From Candidatus Hermodarchaeum yapensis (GTDB taxonomy: Archaea > Asgardarchaeota > Hermodarchaeia > Hermodarchaeales > Hermodarchaeaceae), in contig JAEOSK010000001.1 of the NCBI GenBank assembly GCA_016840405.1, positions 104,952 to 158,819 of the forward strand: a stretch of DNA of 53,868 nt, in the 5' to 3' direction. The notes below the pieces were generated by a model, which was given only the letters and a program-made list of their open reading frames with translations, was not told where the DNA came from and did not search any database. This document shows, one piece after another, positions 18,318-26,753 of the stretch. The position numbers were made by a program, and so were the translations under genes. Position 1 is the stretch's first letter, and every line of letters starts with the position of its first letter.

Positions 18318-19460
18318 ATGGTGAGGAAAATTAAGGTCTTTGTTACTGATGCAAGTTACAAACATACACTAGCAGCAGTACGAAGTCTAGGCCGAAAACA
18401 AATCGAAGTAATTGCTGGCTCCTCCTCACGCTATGCGCAGGCCTTCTATTCGAAATATTGCAAGAAAAAATTGATTTATCCCCCATTGGAGGAGGAAACC
18501 CGGTTCATCAGGGTAATGGACAGATTACTGAAAACCGAAAAGGTAGACGTGTTACTACCCATTGGATACCAAGCCACCGCGGTCCTATCCAAGTATCAGG
18601 AGCAGTTTTCTAAACGTGTCCAGATGCCGATAGCTCAACAAGACTCACTGCGAATTGCTGGTAACAAAAATGAAACCCTAGAATTCGCGGAACAACTGGG
18701 CCTTCGTATACCCCGGTTTTACCGAAAAATCGACGAAATCAACCAATTCCCAGTGGTCATAAAGGGAAGTGAAGGCGCCGGACAAGTTTGGTATGCGACA
18801 TCCAAAAAGGATCTCGCCAAACAACACTTTGATGGCCAGATAATCCAAGAATACATTCCAGGAGAGGGCTACGGCTTCTTTGCCTTATACAATCATGGGA
18901 AGCTTCGAGCCTTTTTCATGCACCGCCGAATCCGTGAGTATCCCATAACCGGAGGTCCGAGTACCGCCGCAGAAAGCACCTATGATCCCAATCTCAAACA
19001 ACTGGGAATGAAATTATTAGAGGGACTAAACTGGCATGGCGTGGCCATGGTTGAGTTCAAGAAAGATAGACGAGATGGAAAATACACACTCATGGAAGTG
19101 AACCCCAAATTCTGGGGTTCTCTCGACCTTGCTATCTCCTCAGGAGTTGATTTCCCATATCTTACTGCTAAAATGGCCATGGACGGCGATATTCAACCCG
19201 TTTACTCATATCAAGTCGGAAACCGGTTCCAATGGCTTTTCCCAGATGAACTGCTGCACCTCGCAGCACGTCCCCAATCCGTTGGAAGTGTCCTCGCAGA
19301 CTTTGCCAATTATCACACAAAGAGCAATGTGACTTTGCGAGACATTAAACCTACAATGTTCCAACTTTTCTACACGGCTTGGGAATTCCTCACCCGGATT
19401 CGCAAAGGTGAATTACGCTATCCACATGGAATTCCTAGTATAGGACAGAAACGAAAGTGA
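18318..19460 (+). CDS. ATP-grasp ligase of glycan cluster
   Basis: ATP-grasp enzyme (380 aa) resembling the carbamoyl-phosphate-synthase-like ligases that sit beside polysaccharide deacetylases. A Rossmann-type N-domain (KIKVFVTDASYKHTL) leads into the ATP-grasp core: FPVVIKGSEGAGQVW near 137-151, IIQEYIPGEGYG near 175 and LMEVNPKFWGSLDLA near 259-273, with the metal-binding Glu-x-Asn. Such enzymes form amide or ester bonds from a carboxylate and a nucleophile with ATP hydrolysis. ATG 18318 follows the upstream stop by four bases; upstream in-frame codons overlap the deacetylase. The substrate is unknown. Confidence 0.83.
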   Translation: MVRKIKVFVTDASYKHTLAAVRSLGRKQIEVIAGSSSRYAQAFYSKYCKKKLIYPPLEEETRFIRVMDRLLKTEKVDVLLPIGYQATAVLSKYQEQFSKRVQMPIAQQDSLRIAGNKNETLEFAEQLGLRIPRFYRKIDEINQFPVVIKGSEGAGQVWYATSKKDLAKQHFDGQIIQEYIPGEGYGFFALYNHGKLRAFFMHRRIREYPITGGPSTAAESTYDPNLKQLGMKLLEGLNWHGVAMVEFKKDRRDGKYTLMEVNPKFWGSLDLAISSGVDFPYLTAKMAMDGDIQPVYSYQVGNRFQWLFPDELLHLAARPQSVGSVLADFANYHTKSNVTLRDIKPTMFQLFYTAWEFLTRIRKGELRYPHGIPSIGQKRK

Positions 19461-19502
19461 TTGGTTTCATTTCAATGATATCAAACTATGAGGTGAAAAA
19501 GC

Positions 19503-20270
19503 CTGGAATTTGACCTCCACATCCATTCGAAATATTCCTTTGACTCGTTAACAGAGCCCAAGACAATTTTGAAAATGGCTAGGAAACGGAGGCTAGATAT
19601 CATTGGAGTGACGGACCATGGAACGATCCGAGGAGGGTTAGAAACCCAAAAAATGAGTAGAAAGCTTGCTAGTGATGTTGTTGTGGTAGTGGGAGCTGAA
19701 ATTCATACGAATGCCGGTGACCTTGTTGGTCTGTTCCTCAATGAAGAAATTCAAGGTCACAACATCGAAGTGGTAATAGATGAAATCCGCACACAAGATG
19801 GGCTCGTATTTTTACCGCATCCTTTCAAAGGTCATGATATTGCACAAATACAAAGTGTTCTTGATCGAATTGATTTAGTGGAATTCTTGAACGCTCGTGC
19901 ACCATTGACTCCAGACGAATCGCAAATTGTTGCTTCTTGGAATATTCCGTTCGTGAGTAGTAGTGATGCCCACTTAGCCCGTGAAATAGGACTTTGTCGG
20001 ACCGAAATTCAGTCACTCCAAGTAAAAGATGATCTTGAGACAGTTAAGAAATCCCTCACAAATCTAAGTAAACAAATTTTGAAAGGCTCCTTTTCTCCTC
20101 CTTACTTTGAAACCATGTCCCAACTCATTAAATCAATTAAAACGAAACGATATCAACGCATACCTCTTTTTGCGTTGATCCACCTCAGAGAAATCCTAAA
20201 ATCCGTACAGAAGCGTCGTTTCCAGCTCCCAGATTATTCAAATCCCACGTATTATCTCCAGATGAAATGA
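19503..20270 (+). CDS. PHP-domain phosphoesterase, apparent CTG start
   Basis: Metal-dependent phosphoesterase of the PHP family (255 aa). It has the HxH motif in FDLHIHSKYSFDS at residues 3-15, GVTDHGT near residue 37, a metal-binding Glu/His in GAEIHTNAGD near 64, FLPHPF near 101 and SSDAH near 152. Reading from the first ATG/GTG/TTG (TTG at 19569) would remove the HxH motif. An in-frame TGA at 19494 closes the frame upstream, leaving CTG at 19503 as the only near-cognate start, seven bases after GAGGTG (19490-19495). It sits inside the plus-strand glycan genes, so a sugar-phosphate or nucleotide substrate is likely. Confidence 0.83.
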   Translation: MEFDLHIHSKYSFDSLTEPKTILKMARKRRLDIIGVTDHGTIRGGLETQKMSRKLASDVVVVVGAEIHTNAGDLVGLFLNEEIQGHNIEVVIDEIRTQDGLVFLPHPFKGHDIAQIQSVLDRIDLVEFLNARAPLTPDESQIVASWNIPFVSSSDAHLAREIGLCRTEIQSLQVKDDLETVKKSLTNLSKQILKGSFSPPYFETMSQLIKSIKTKRYQRIPLFALIHLREILKSVQKRRFQLPDYSNPTYYLQMK

Positions 20271-20313
20271 TGTCCTGAAAATACCTTATATTCCCTTAGT
20301 TGCACCTTTACAA

Positions 20314-21444
20314 TTGGTGACGGTCTTGACAGCTTCCGACGAAATCATAAGCATCCTCAAAGAGGAAGGAATCAACTTCTTCACAACATATCCCTGTGCA
20401 AAATTCCAAAACCTCTACAACTTAGTTCATTCACAATTCATGAGTCTAGGCGTTACAAAAGAGGAAGATGGCGTTGGAATCTGTGCTGGAGCAAGCCTTG
20501 CTGGTGCCAAAGCAGCAATGCTGATTCAAAGCACAGGTCTTGGAAATATGATCAATGCCCTTTGCTCACTCACACTTACCTACGAATTACCTCTACTAGT
20601 TCTTGCAAGTTGGCGTGGTGTCTATAAAGAAAACATTTCAGCACAAATCAAGTTGGGAAAAAGTCTACCCAAAATCCTCGAAGCGATTGGGGCCCAATAT
20701 TGCATTGTAACTTCAAACAAAGATTTACCGAAACTACAACAAGCTGCAAAAGACGCCTATCGCCTCAATTCACTCCAAATAGTTCTACTCAGTCCTGAAT
20801 TATTTGAAAACGAGCCATTGGCAGAATCTGGACCGAATATCTCCCATATCATGGTGCCGACAGAAGAGAAGGCATTCCCTGGAGCTGAAGCAACACTTAC
20901 CCGCTACGAAATCCTTCAAGCACTGGAAACATATTTTGAAAACAAACTCGTCATCTCAAATATTGGGTTTCCATCACGAGAATTACATGATATCAAACCT
21001 CAACGCACTAATTTCTATATGCTTGGAAGCCTTGGACTCGTCTCATCCGTCGGCCTTGGGATTGCCCTTTTTTCAAAACATGAAGTTGTTGTAATAGATG
21101 GAGATGGAAGTCTATTGGCTAATCTTGGGATCCTCGCTTCTATTGCTCAAGCTGAACCACCAAATCTTACAATCCTTGCCATCGACAACGGTGCTCATGG
21201 TTCAACTGGAAACCAAGCCACACCAACTGCAACCTGTGTCGATTTAGCTCAAGTTACAAGAGGTCTTGGGTTCACCAATGTTTTCCGAGCCACTAATCCA
21301 AAAGAGATCACTGATACATTATCCAAGCTAGAAGAAGGACCTAATTTTGTTCACGTGATTGCAGAAGCCGGTAACGCAGATGTACCCATTATCCCTCTTT
21401 CACCAATAGAAATCAAAAAGCAATTCATGCGAGCAATCCAGTAG
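20314..21444 (+). CDS. Fused sulfopyruvate decarboxylase-like (ComDE) ThDP enzyme
   Basis: Thiamine-diphosphate decarboxylase with the two halves found separately as ComD and ComE in coenzyme M synthesis. The N-half (residues 1 to about 175) has TKEEDGVGICAGASLAG with the ThDP-activating Glu and STGLGNMINAL. The C-half has NIGFPSRELHDI near 211, NFYMLGSLGLVSSVGLG near 229 and the ThDP-binding GDGSLLANLG...DNGAHGSTGNQ near 264-296. Sulfopyruvate would give sulfoacetaldehyde. The related phosphonopyruvate decarboxylases share the fold, but these motifs are closer to ComDE. No other CoM or PEP mutase gene is in the window. TTG or GTG near 20314 is the start. It lies between glycan genes. Confidence 0.8.
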   Translation: MVTVLTASDEIISILKEEGINFFTTYPCAKFQNLYNLVHSQFMSLGVTKEEDGVGICAGASLAGAKAAMLIQSTGLGNMINALCSLTLTYELPLLVLASWRGVYKENISAQIKLGKSLPKILEAIGAQYCIVTSNKDLPKLQQAAKDAYRLNSLQIVLLSPELFENEPLAESGPNISHIMVPTEEKAFPGAEATLTRYEILQALETYFENKLVISNIGFPSRELHDIKPQRTNFYMLGSLGLVSSVGLGIALFSKHEVVVIDGDGSLLANLGILASIAQAEPPNLTILAIDNGAHGSTGNQATPTATCVDLAQVTRGLGFTNVFRATNPKEITDTLSKLEEGPNFVHVIAEAGNADVPIIPLSPIEIKKQFMRAIQ

Positions 21445-21558
21445 AGGGTTCTTGTCGTACTTGAGTCCAATCGATTTATAACATCCGAGATGATATGATG
21501 CTCCGCGACGAAACTGGACTCTGAATACTTTCAGCTCGAAGGATTGGAGCATTGTTCC

Positions 21559-22677
21559 ATGAAAATACTCCATTTATCAGATGTTGGGCTCCCTGATACA
21601 CGGGTTGAGCGTGCAGCGCTCCATGCCACTAAAAAAGGCTGGGAAGTGGTGTTTGCCGGTGGAAGACCTGTAGAAGATCAACTTTTCAACGTGTTCCAAA
21701 AAATCCATTACCGTCCATGGCGCCCCTCCGAAAAAACAGGATTTCCTACTACTTTGCGGAAACTGAAACAATGGCTAAAACGCCTTGTTAGCGAAGAGGA
21801 ACCTGATCTAATTCATGCTCATGACCTATTTGCCGGGAAAGTTGCTTACGAGGTTGGTCATCCCTTTGTTTATGATGATCACGAAATCTGGGCATCACGA
21901 ATTTCCTATCAGGGTTCCCAAGCGCTAAAACAGGATCGCACTTTACCTCGTCGATTAGCAACGTGGTTTGCCTTGAAAACTTGGCGTAAATGGGAACCAA
22001 AGATAATTCGAAGTTCTCCGGTTATCACTGTAAGTCAAGAAATTGCTAATCTCTACAGTCGAATCCAACCTCAGAGTTTTGTCGTTCCAAATCTTCCAAC
22101 CCAGCAGGAAGTAGAGATGATTCCTCCCAATCAAAACAATGATGATGTTTTTCGAATTGCCATGGTTTCCAGAGACGATTGGCCTCTTAGTGAACGTCCT
22201 GATCGAGAAGCGCTTCAACTTTGGTTGGATAATCGGTTTGGAGCCTCCTTAGTATTCATTGGTCCAAAAGCAATTGAAACAGATGAGGTTGAAAATCACG
22301 GGTTTGTCAGTCATGAAGAAATGCTTCGAATTTTCAGTACGTGCGATGCTGCTTTGCTTGGACAGTGGACAAATCTTCCGGTTTACTCCTTTCAAAACCG
22401 GTTTCCACTTTTTCTACACGCGGGTCTCAAAGCTATTGTCCCAATCAAGGATGTCAGTGAAGCGAATTTCTGTCGAGAACACAATGTGGGCTGGTCCTGG
22501 AGTTCAGCTGAAGAATTGAAAACAATCATTCAGAGGCTAGTTCGCAACTACTTTGCTGATGTAAATCGTTGGAATTCTGAAAAACCAAAAGTTCGTGAAG
22601 TGGCTAAACACTATCTTTTATGGTCACATTATGCCAATCAATTGGAAAAAGCCTATGAAGCGGCTTTATCGAACTAG
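21559..22677 (+). CDS. GT4-type glycosyltransferase
   Basis: GT-B-fold glycosyltransferase (372 aa). MKILHLSDVGLPDTRVERAA opens the N-terminal Rossmann domain. DLIHAHDLFAGKVAYEV near 88-104 and VYDDHEIWASR near 109 are typical of family GT4. The C-terminal nucleotide-sugar domain has FRIAMVSRDDWPLSERPD near 202-219 and GFVSHEEMLRIFSTCDAALLG near 252-272, but the E-x7-E motif is weak. ATG 21559 has GGAG nine bases upstream; a TTG at 21544 is the alternative. It is the last plus-strand gene of the glycan island and converges with the PP-loop gene. Confidence 0.82.
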   Translation: MKILHLSDVGLPDTRVERAALHATKKGWEVVFAGGRPVEDQLFNVFQKIHYRPWRPSEKTGFPTTLRKLKQWLKRLVSEEEPDLIHAHDLFAGKVAYEVGHPFVYDDHEIWASRISYQGSQALKQDRTLPRRLATWFALKTWRKWEPKIIRSSPVITVSQEIANLYSRIQPQSFVVPNLPTQQEVEMIPPNQNNDDVFRIAMVSRDDWPLSERPDREALQLWLDNRFGASLVFIGPKAIETDEVENHGFVSHEEMLRIFSTCDAALLGQWTNLPVYSFQNRFPLFLHAGLKAIVPIKDVSEANFCREHNVGWSWSSAEELKTIIQRLVRNYFADVNRWNSEKPKVREVAKHYLLWSHYANQLEKAYEAALSN

Positions 22678-22694
22678 TAAGCTGAAAAGCTTCC

Positions 22695-23825
22695 TTATTG
22701 TCCTTTTTCAAGAATATCTACTAATATCGGTATTGAAGCTAATCGTGCAATAATCCATAAATTCGAACGTCCACCTAGAGCTCCGCCTCTTCGCCTCAAC
22801 ACTTGTCGAGCAAATTTCGTTAGTTTGGAGGAACGACGAACTAGGGTTTCTAATTGGATTGTTGTTCTGCTTCCCATTTTAATTGGATTATCTGGAAGAT
22901 TCTCATCCAACAATCGTTGCCCTTCTTTGGCATTGGGGAATGCCCATTTTTTGTATCCCTGATTCCACCAGGTTAGGATATTGGGTAAAAATCCACCTTT
23001 CGTTCCTGCCGTTTTTCCTAGTTCAATTGTTGATGCAGGAAGAAGAGTAGTGCTTCTAAGTTCCTTCCGAATCATGACTTTCGTTTCTTCGCCTTTTGTC
23101 TTCGATTCCCTGGGAAAAGACCTGAATTTTCCGATTACCTCTGCATCGAGGTAAGGATAATGAAGCCTAAATCGAGCGTGCTTGGTTTCTTCCGCATTAA
23201 TCCAGACAAAATTGTAATTTGCTTCCTCAAACTTTTGACGTTCAATTTCTGCAAACTCATCATCAGAAGCCCACACATGAGCCGGATACCCTCCACACAG
23301 CTCATCAAGCCCCAGAGCAGAAAACACGTGATCCTCGTTATTACTAACCTGTGCAATGCGGAGCTTATGAGTTGTAAAACCAACAGGAGCCATAGCATTA
23401 TAGATCGTAGTTCTAAGCAGGCTGCAATGATGCTCAAGGGTCATGTCTTCCATAACCCAATTGCATCCTACATGATCAACCACAGTTTTCGCATATGACG
23501 TTTCGTCACTCCCTTCAAATCGGAGAGTGTATGCAGTGACATTTTCTGGTCCAAGCAACTCAGCGGTTAAAGCTGTGAGAAGACTGCTATCAATACCACC
23601 ACTAAGCCACACTCCTACCTTCTTGATTTTGTGCTTCGTAATCAGCCGTTTAATAGATTCTCGAATTATGTCAAATGGGTGCTCAGTTGTAGGAACTGGC
23701 TCTGGAACCTCATCCCACTCTAAGGTACTTTTCCGAATTTGCCCTTTAACACAAGAGTTAGGAAAGGGTAATTGTCCATCGCGTACGAAAATTGCGATGT
23801 TTTCCCAATCAGGCTGCATTGACAT
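22695..23825 (-). CDS. Asparagine-synthetase-like PP-loop protein without glutaminase domain
   Basis: ATP-pyrophosphatase domain protein (376 aa) resembling the C-terminal half of asparagine synthetase B. The PP-loop is WLSGGIDSSLLTAL near residues 72-85, and ALGLDELCGGYPAH near 167-180 is the second conserved signature (GxDE-x-x-GGY). PYLDAEVIGKFRSFPRESK near 228-246 is the substrate-side helix region. No N-terminal Cys glutaminase domain is present, so ammonia or another amine must come from elsewhere. The family adenylates a carboxylate and makes an amide. Its position at the edge of the glycan island suggests amidation of a sugar acid. ATG 23825; a second ATG at 23819 is possible. Confidence 0.8.
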   Translation of the reverse strand: MSMQPDWENIAIFVRDGQLPFPNSCVKGQIRKSTLEWDEVPEPVPTTEHPFDIIRESIKRLITKHKIKKVGVWLSGGIDSSLLTALTAELLGPENVTAYTLRFEGSDETSYAKTVVDHVGCNWVMEDMTLEHHCSLLRTTIYNAMAPVGFTTHKLRIAQVSNNEDHVFSALGLDELCGGYPAHVWASDDEFAEIERQKFEEANYNFVWINAEETKHARFRLHYPYLDAEVIGKFRSFPRESKTKGEETKVMIRKELRSTTLLPASTIELGKTAGTKGGFLPNILTWWNQGYKKWAFPNAKEGQRLLDENLPDNPIKMGSRTTIQLETLVRRSSKLTKFARQVLRRRGGALGGRSNLWIIARLASIPILVDILEKGQ

Positions 23826-23911
23826 AAAAATCGAGCTTAGAGTGACAAGCTACTCTTCTTGAACTTTTCTATATCGTAAACCATCGCGTTCTTCCTTCTG
23901 AAAATAACTGA

Positions 23912-24826
23912 TTAGAATTCACTTATTTTTTCCGCGCTCTTTGCAGTGAATTCTGCAGTGTTGCCAAATATATAGGCTACAGGTTCAATGCCGAAATAGC
24001 CTTTGTCAATGATGACATCAAACGAGACCTTACTGGCAAGTGCTTCAGTGATTGCTGTCAACAGAGCCTGATCTGAATCCGCTTCGGTTTCCACTCGTTC
24101 TCGAACAACTTCGATATGACGAAGCTTCAGTTGGTCGAATTTTGTTTCCATTCCTTTTGTATATTTTATAACGATGGCTACTCGTTTTTCTGGATACTGC
24201 TGTTGTACTAGAAGGAGGATTTCTCCTAGGTGCTTCGAGGCTCCAAATTCTGGTCCGGTGAATGTGTGGGCACGGGTTTTATGAACACTAATTCGACTAG
24301 GGAAACCTGCGATGTCGTCAACGGTTACTGCATCAGGTAAGCTCATAACAAGTTGGGATTGAACTTGGGGAATTAGGTTTGGAAAGGTTGAAGACGCGCG
24401 TAAAATCTCCATACTTTTTAAGAGATTCTCTAATATGTCTGAACGAGGATCTGGGGCGACACCTCTAATGCAGACCTCACAAGTTTCTAATTCCGGGTTT
24501 TCGATGCGGTGCAACCGACATAATAGACCTCCAATTTTCTGGCTTTGACAGAAAATACAAAGTTGTTCGATACTTTCGTCTAGTGGTTGCCTTTCCTTTG
24601 ACATTTTTTCAGCAAAGTCTCTTGCTGCCTTTCTTACATCTGGAGTGTAGTATTGTTCAAATCGATCGATTTGTTTTAGTCCTCTTGACACGCTGGCCTG
24701 TGTGACCCCAAGAGCCTTAGCAATTTGATTTTGAGTGAATCCATAATCGGTAGCTAGATGTTGACTAATTAAGGCTCGAAGCGCAGGCAATAATTGATTA
24801 GCCATAATTTCGCAGGGTGGACGCAC
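23912..24826 (-). CDS. HTH transcriptional regulator with ThiN-type C-terminal domain
   Basis: Regulator of 304 residues. Residues about 25-50 form a helix-turn-helix (GFTQNQIAKALGVTQASVSRG). Two CxxC pairs near residues 88 (CIFC) and 135 (CEVC), with a further Cys near 99, may bind metal. The C-terminal third (about 165-304) matches ThiN, thiamine-phosphate synthase: AGFPSRISVHKTRAHTFTG and PEFGASKHLGEILLLV are diagnostic. HTH-ThiN proteins in archaea act as thiamine-responsive repressors; whether catalysis remains is unclear. GTG 24826 has GGAGGTG seven bases upstream. It may sense thiamine phosphate, which the neighbouring ThDP enzyme needs, but no thiamine genes are visible here. Confidence 0.83.
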   Translation of the reverse strand: MRPPCEIMANQLLPALRALISQHLATDYGFTQNQIAKALGVTQASVSRGLKQIDRFEQYYTPDVRKAARDFAEKMSKERQPLDESIEQLCIFCQSQKIGGLLCRLHRIENPELETCEVCIRGVAPDPRSDILENLLKSMEILRASSTFPNLIPQVQSQLVMSLPDAVTVDDIAGFPSRISVHKTRAHTFTGPEFGASKHLGEILLLVQQQYPEKRVAIVIKYTKGMETKFDQLKLRHIEVVRERVETEADSDQALLTAITEALASKVSFDVIIDKGYFGIEPVAYIFGNTAEFTAKSAEKISEF

Positions 24827-24868
24827 AGACTAGCACCTCCTCCAATTCTGTTTACAAAGAATTGTGGT

Positions 24869-25236
24869 GAGAAAGTCCCCGATTTCAAGCGCGGGGATGA
24901 ATCATGGAGTTTTTATAGATTTCCACCGAAAAACCATTGCGGTCAGCCGCTGACGGATCGTAATCCCCAGAACACCACGCTCCAAACCGCTCTCGGGGAG
25001 ACCATCAGCAACATGGCATCCAGAATCAACGGGCACCAGACCCGTTCCCAACCGCATCCAACATCGAACCCCTCATAGGGCTTGCACCAGTGATGACGGC
25101 GACCAAAGACGCGGTGACGCGTCTGCGGGCTCAGTTGTGAGGTGGAAGTCGGTAACGGGGTGGTGGCACCCCCCGTGGAGGACCAAAGCCTCCACGAATC
25201 TCCCGACATCGGTCGTGGAGAGTGTCAAGTCTTCAC
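24869..25236 (+). mobile_element. Miniature TnpB-type element, copy 2, GC-rich and highly structured
   Basis: A non-coding 368 bp block, clearly richer in GC than its surroundings. The left end GAGAAAGTCCCCG (24869-24881) with a CCCC/GGGG hairpin (24877-24896) matches the left ends of the other elements here, and the right end finishes in a hairpin plus TCTTCAC, comparable to GTTCAC. The inside is packed with perfect hairpins: GTCAGC/GCTGAC at 24942-24954, ACGGG/CCCGT at 25029-25045, GACGCG/CGCGTC at 25108-25123, ACGGGG/CCCCGT at 25155-25176, CGTGGAGG/CCTCCACG at 25174-25196. It sits between the regulator and the GTPase gene. Confidence 0.6.
25100..25236 (+). ncRNA. Candidate structured RNA in right half of miniature element 2
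   Basis: Four hairpins in 120 bases: GACGCG-gtga-CGCGTC with a GNRA-type loop (25108-25123), ACGGGG/CCCCGT (25155-25176), CGTGGAGG/CCTCCACG (25174-25196, sharing three bases with the previous stem, so a switch is possible) and CTCC-CGAC/GTCG-GGAG (25200-25220). The arrangement before the TTCAC terminus is like a TnpB right-end RNA. Strand is inferred from the orientation of the ends. Confidence 0.4.
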
Positions 25237-25267
25237 CACAATAGGGCTGACTAAAAGAGTTTCCATC

Positions 25268-25831
25268 TCAAGTAGCTCGGAGATAACGTGTCAGAGCATC
25301 AGTAGGTTCGGGGAGGTTTTGTTGAATGGTAGTACATAAAGTTTCAAACACTAAATCGACACGCGTATCCGTTTTGGCTGAACAACTAACAAATCCCGCA
25401 ATCTCATGTGTTTTACAAAAGCTCTGAATTTCCTGACGTGACACACACGATGAAAGATCCGCTTTGTTTCCGGCTAGAATAATGGCGTGACGATGAGAAG
25501 GATGGGCATATCGTTGAAGAAGGTTGAGCCAGGAGGTTCCTTCTGCCAATGAATTAGGTCTTGTTTGATCAAACACTAAAATTACGGCACTTGCGCCAGA
25601 ACAAAATTGTGGCATGAGAAATCGGAAACGATCTTCACCGCTAAGATCCCAAATGCTCAGATTTAGTGGCCCTTCTTCCCCATATACGATTTTCTGAGCA
25701 AAATTAACGCCAATAGTAGGCGAGACATCGATGAAGTCTTTGAAGACATATTTGTGAACCAAACTAGTTTTTCCAACCTGGCTAGCACCTGCAACCAGTA
25801 TTTTGACTAGCGGTGCGTGGATTCTTGCCAC
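25268..25831 (-). CDS. Ras-superfamily small GTPase (Rab/Ras-like)
   Basis: Small GTPase of 187 residues with all five G motifs: G1 GASQVGKTSL at 15-24, G2 Thr in SPTIGVNF near 38, G3 WDLSGEDRF near 61 (DLSG in place of the usual DTAGQ, so the catalytic Gln is Glu), G4 GNKADL near 121 and G5 SCSAK near 150. There is no C-terminal CAAX or double Cys, so no prenyl anchor. Proteins of this eukaryote-like type are abundant in Asgard archaea. GTG start at 25831 with GGAGG ten bases upstream. It is a single gene, 30 bases from the miniature element and divergent from the radical SAM gene. Confidence 0.92.
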   Translation of the reverse strand: MARIHAPLVKILVAGASQVGKTSLVHKYVFKDFIDVSPTIGVNFAQKIVYGEEGPLNLSIWDLSGEDRFRFLMPQFCSGASAVILVFDQTRPNSLAEGTSWLNLLQRYAHPSHRHAIILAGNKADLSSCVSRQEIQSFCKTHEIAGFVSCSAKTDTRVDLVFETLCTTIQQNLPEPTDALTRYLRAT

Positions 25832-26036
25832 AACACTTTACCTCCTCTTTGTAGTTGCATAAACCCTTATAGCCTCCACATCACTGGTGTGGTACTCGTA
25901 ATGAAGAAACTATGACACACCTGTCTATTCTTCCGAGATTTGGAAGTTGAAGATTAACAGTAATTTTAATCACGAGGGATGGTTACTATAACGTGAACCA
26001 ACAACGAAGGGCTAGTTCATATTAATTGGTGGTTGC

Positions 26037-26735
26037 GTGAAAGCTTACATCGCAGGAAAACCGATTCTAAGCACAACGGATTGGCCATCTTCCGTTTGTT
26101 GTGTGGTGTTTTTCACAGGCTGCAACCTGCGGTGTAAATTTTGTTTTAATGGACCACTACTTGAGTTTGATGAACAATACCTAGTTGATTTAGAAAGAGT
26201 GTATAAAGAATTAGACGAGCACCGGTATCTCATTGATGGAATATTAGTAACGGGTGGCGAACCAACGTTACAACCTGATGCGCTCCACGCAATTGGCGAA
26301 TGGACACATCAACATAATCTGAAATTTGGCACTATGACCAATGGGACAAAACCTGCTGTTCTCCTGCAATTGCTTGATGCAAACCTTTTGGATTATGTAG
26401 CAGTAGACATCAAAACAATTCCCAATGAAAAGGAATACGCTCACATCACTCAAACCAAACATGAAATTCTTCCAGCAATTAACGAAACAATAGCCCTTCT
26501 CAAATCCTCAAAGATTAACTATGAATTCCGAACCACACTCGTTCCTTCGCTCATTGATAAGATCCCACAACTAGAAAAGATTCTGAAATGGATTGGTAAG
26601 AAAAACTATGTGCTACAAAATTTCCGGCCAACAGATACAGTCCTTGACCCTAGCTTGAAGACCGCCTTTTCAGTGGAGGAACTTGATCAGTTCCGACAAT
26701 TCGCGAAAAAGAAGCGCCTCATCACAAGATTCTAA
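26037..26735 (+). CDS. Radical SAM activating enzyme, NrdG-like
   Basis: Radical SAM protein (232 aa) of the anaerobic ribonucleotide reductase activase type. The CxxxCxxC cluster motif is GCNLRCKFC near residues 29-37, and VTGGEPTLQPD near 71-81 is the SAM-binding GGE motif. The second half (about 120-232) completes the partial barrel. In this family it would install the glycyl radical on NrdD, whose gene lies about 3 kb downstream on the other strand. Other glycyl-radical or small-molecule roles are possible. GTG start at 26037 (GTGAAAGCTTAC). Confidence 0.85.
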   Translation: MKAYIAGKPILSTTDWPSSVCCVVFFTGCNLRCKFCFNGPLLEFDEQYLVDLERVYKELDEHRYLIDGILVTGGEPTLQPDALHAIGEWTHQHNLKFGTMTNGTKPAVLLQLLDANLLDYVAVDIKTIPNEKEYAHITQTKHEILPAINETIALLKSSKINYEFRTTLVPSLIDKIPQLEKILKWIGKKNYVLQNFRPTDTVLDPSLKTAFSVEELDQFRQFAKKKRLITRF

Positions 26736-26753
26736 CTCTTCTTTTTACTGCTG

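Noticed and set aside
20314..21444. Phosphonopyruvate decarboxylase of a phosphonate pathway
   Set aside because: Motifs in both halves are closer to ComD and ComE, and no PEP mutase gene is in the window. The possibility is not fully excluded.
21480..21530. Possible C/D box guide RNA (GATGATATGATG ... CTGA)
   Set aside because: Only weak C and D box matches and no internal D'/C' pair; these short motifs occur by chance.
24943..25209. Minus-strand 88-codon frame inside the GC-rich element
   Set aside because: It runs through perfect hairpins, is rich in Trp/Gly/Arg and has no family match; it is a by-product of GC-rich stems.
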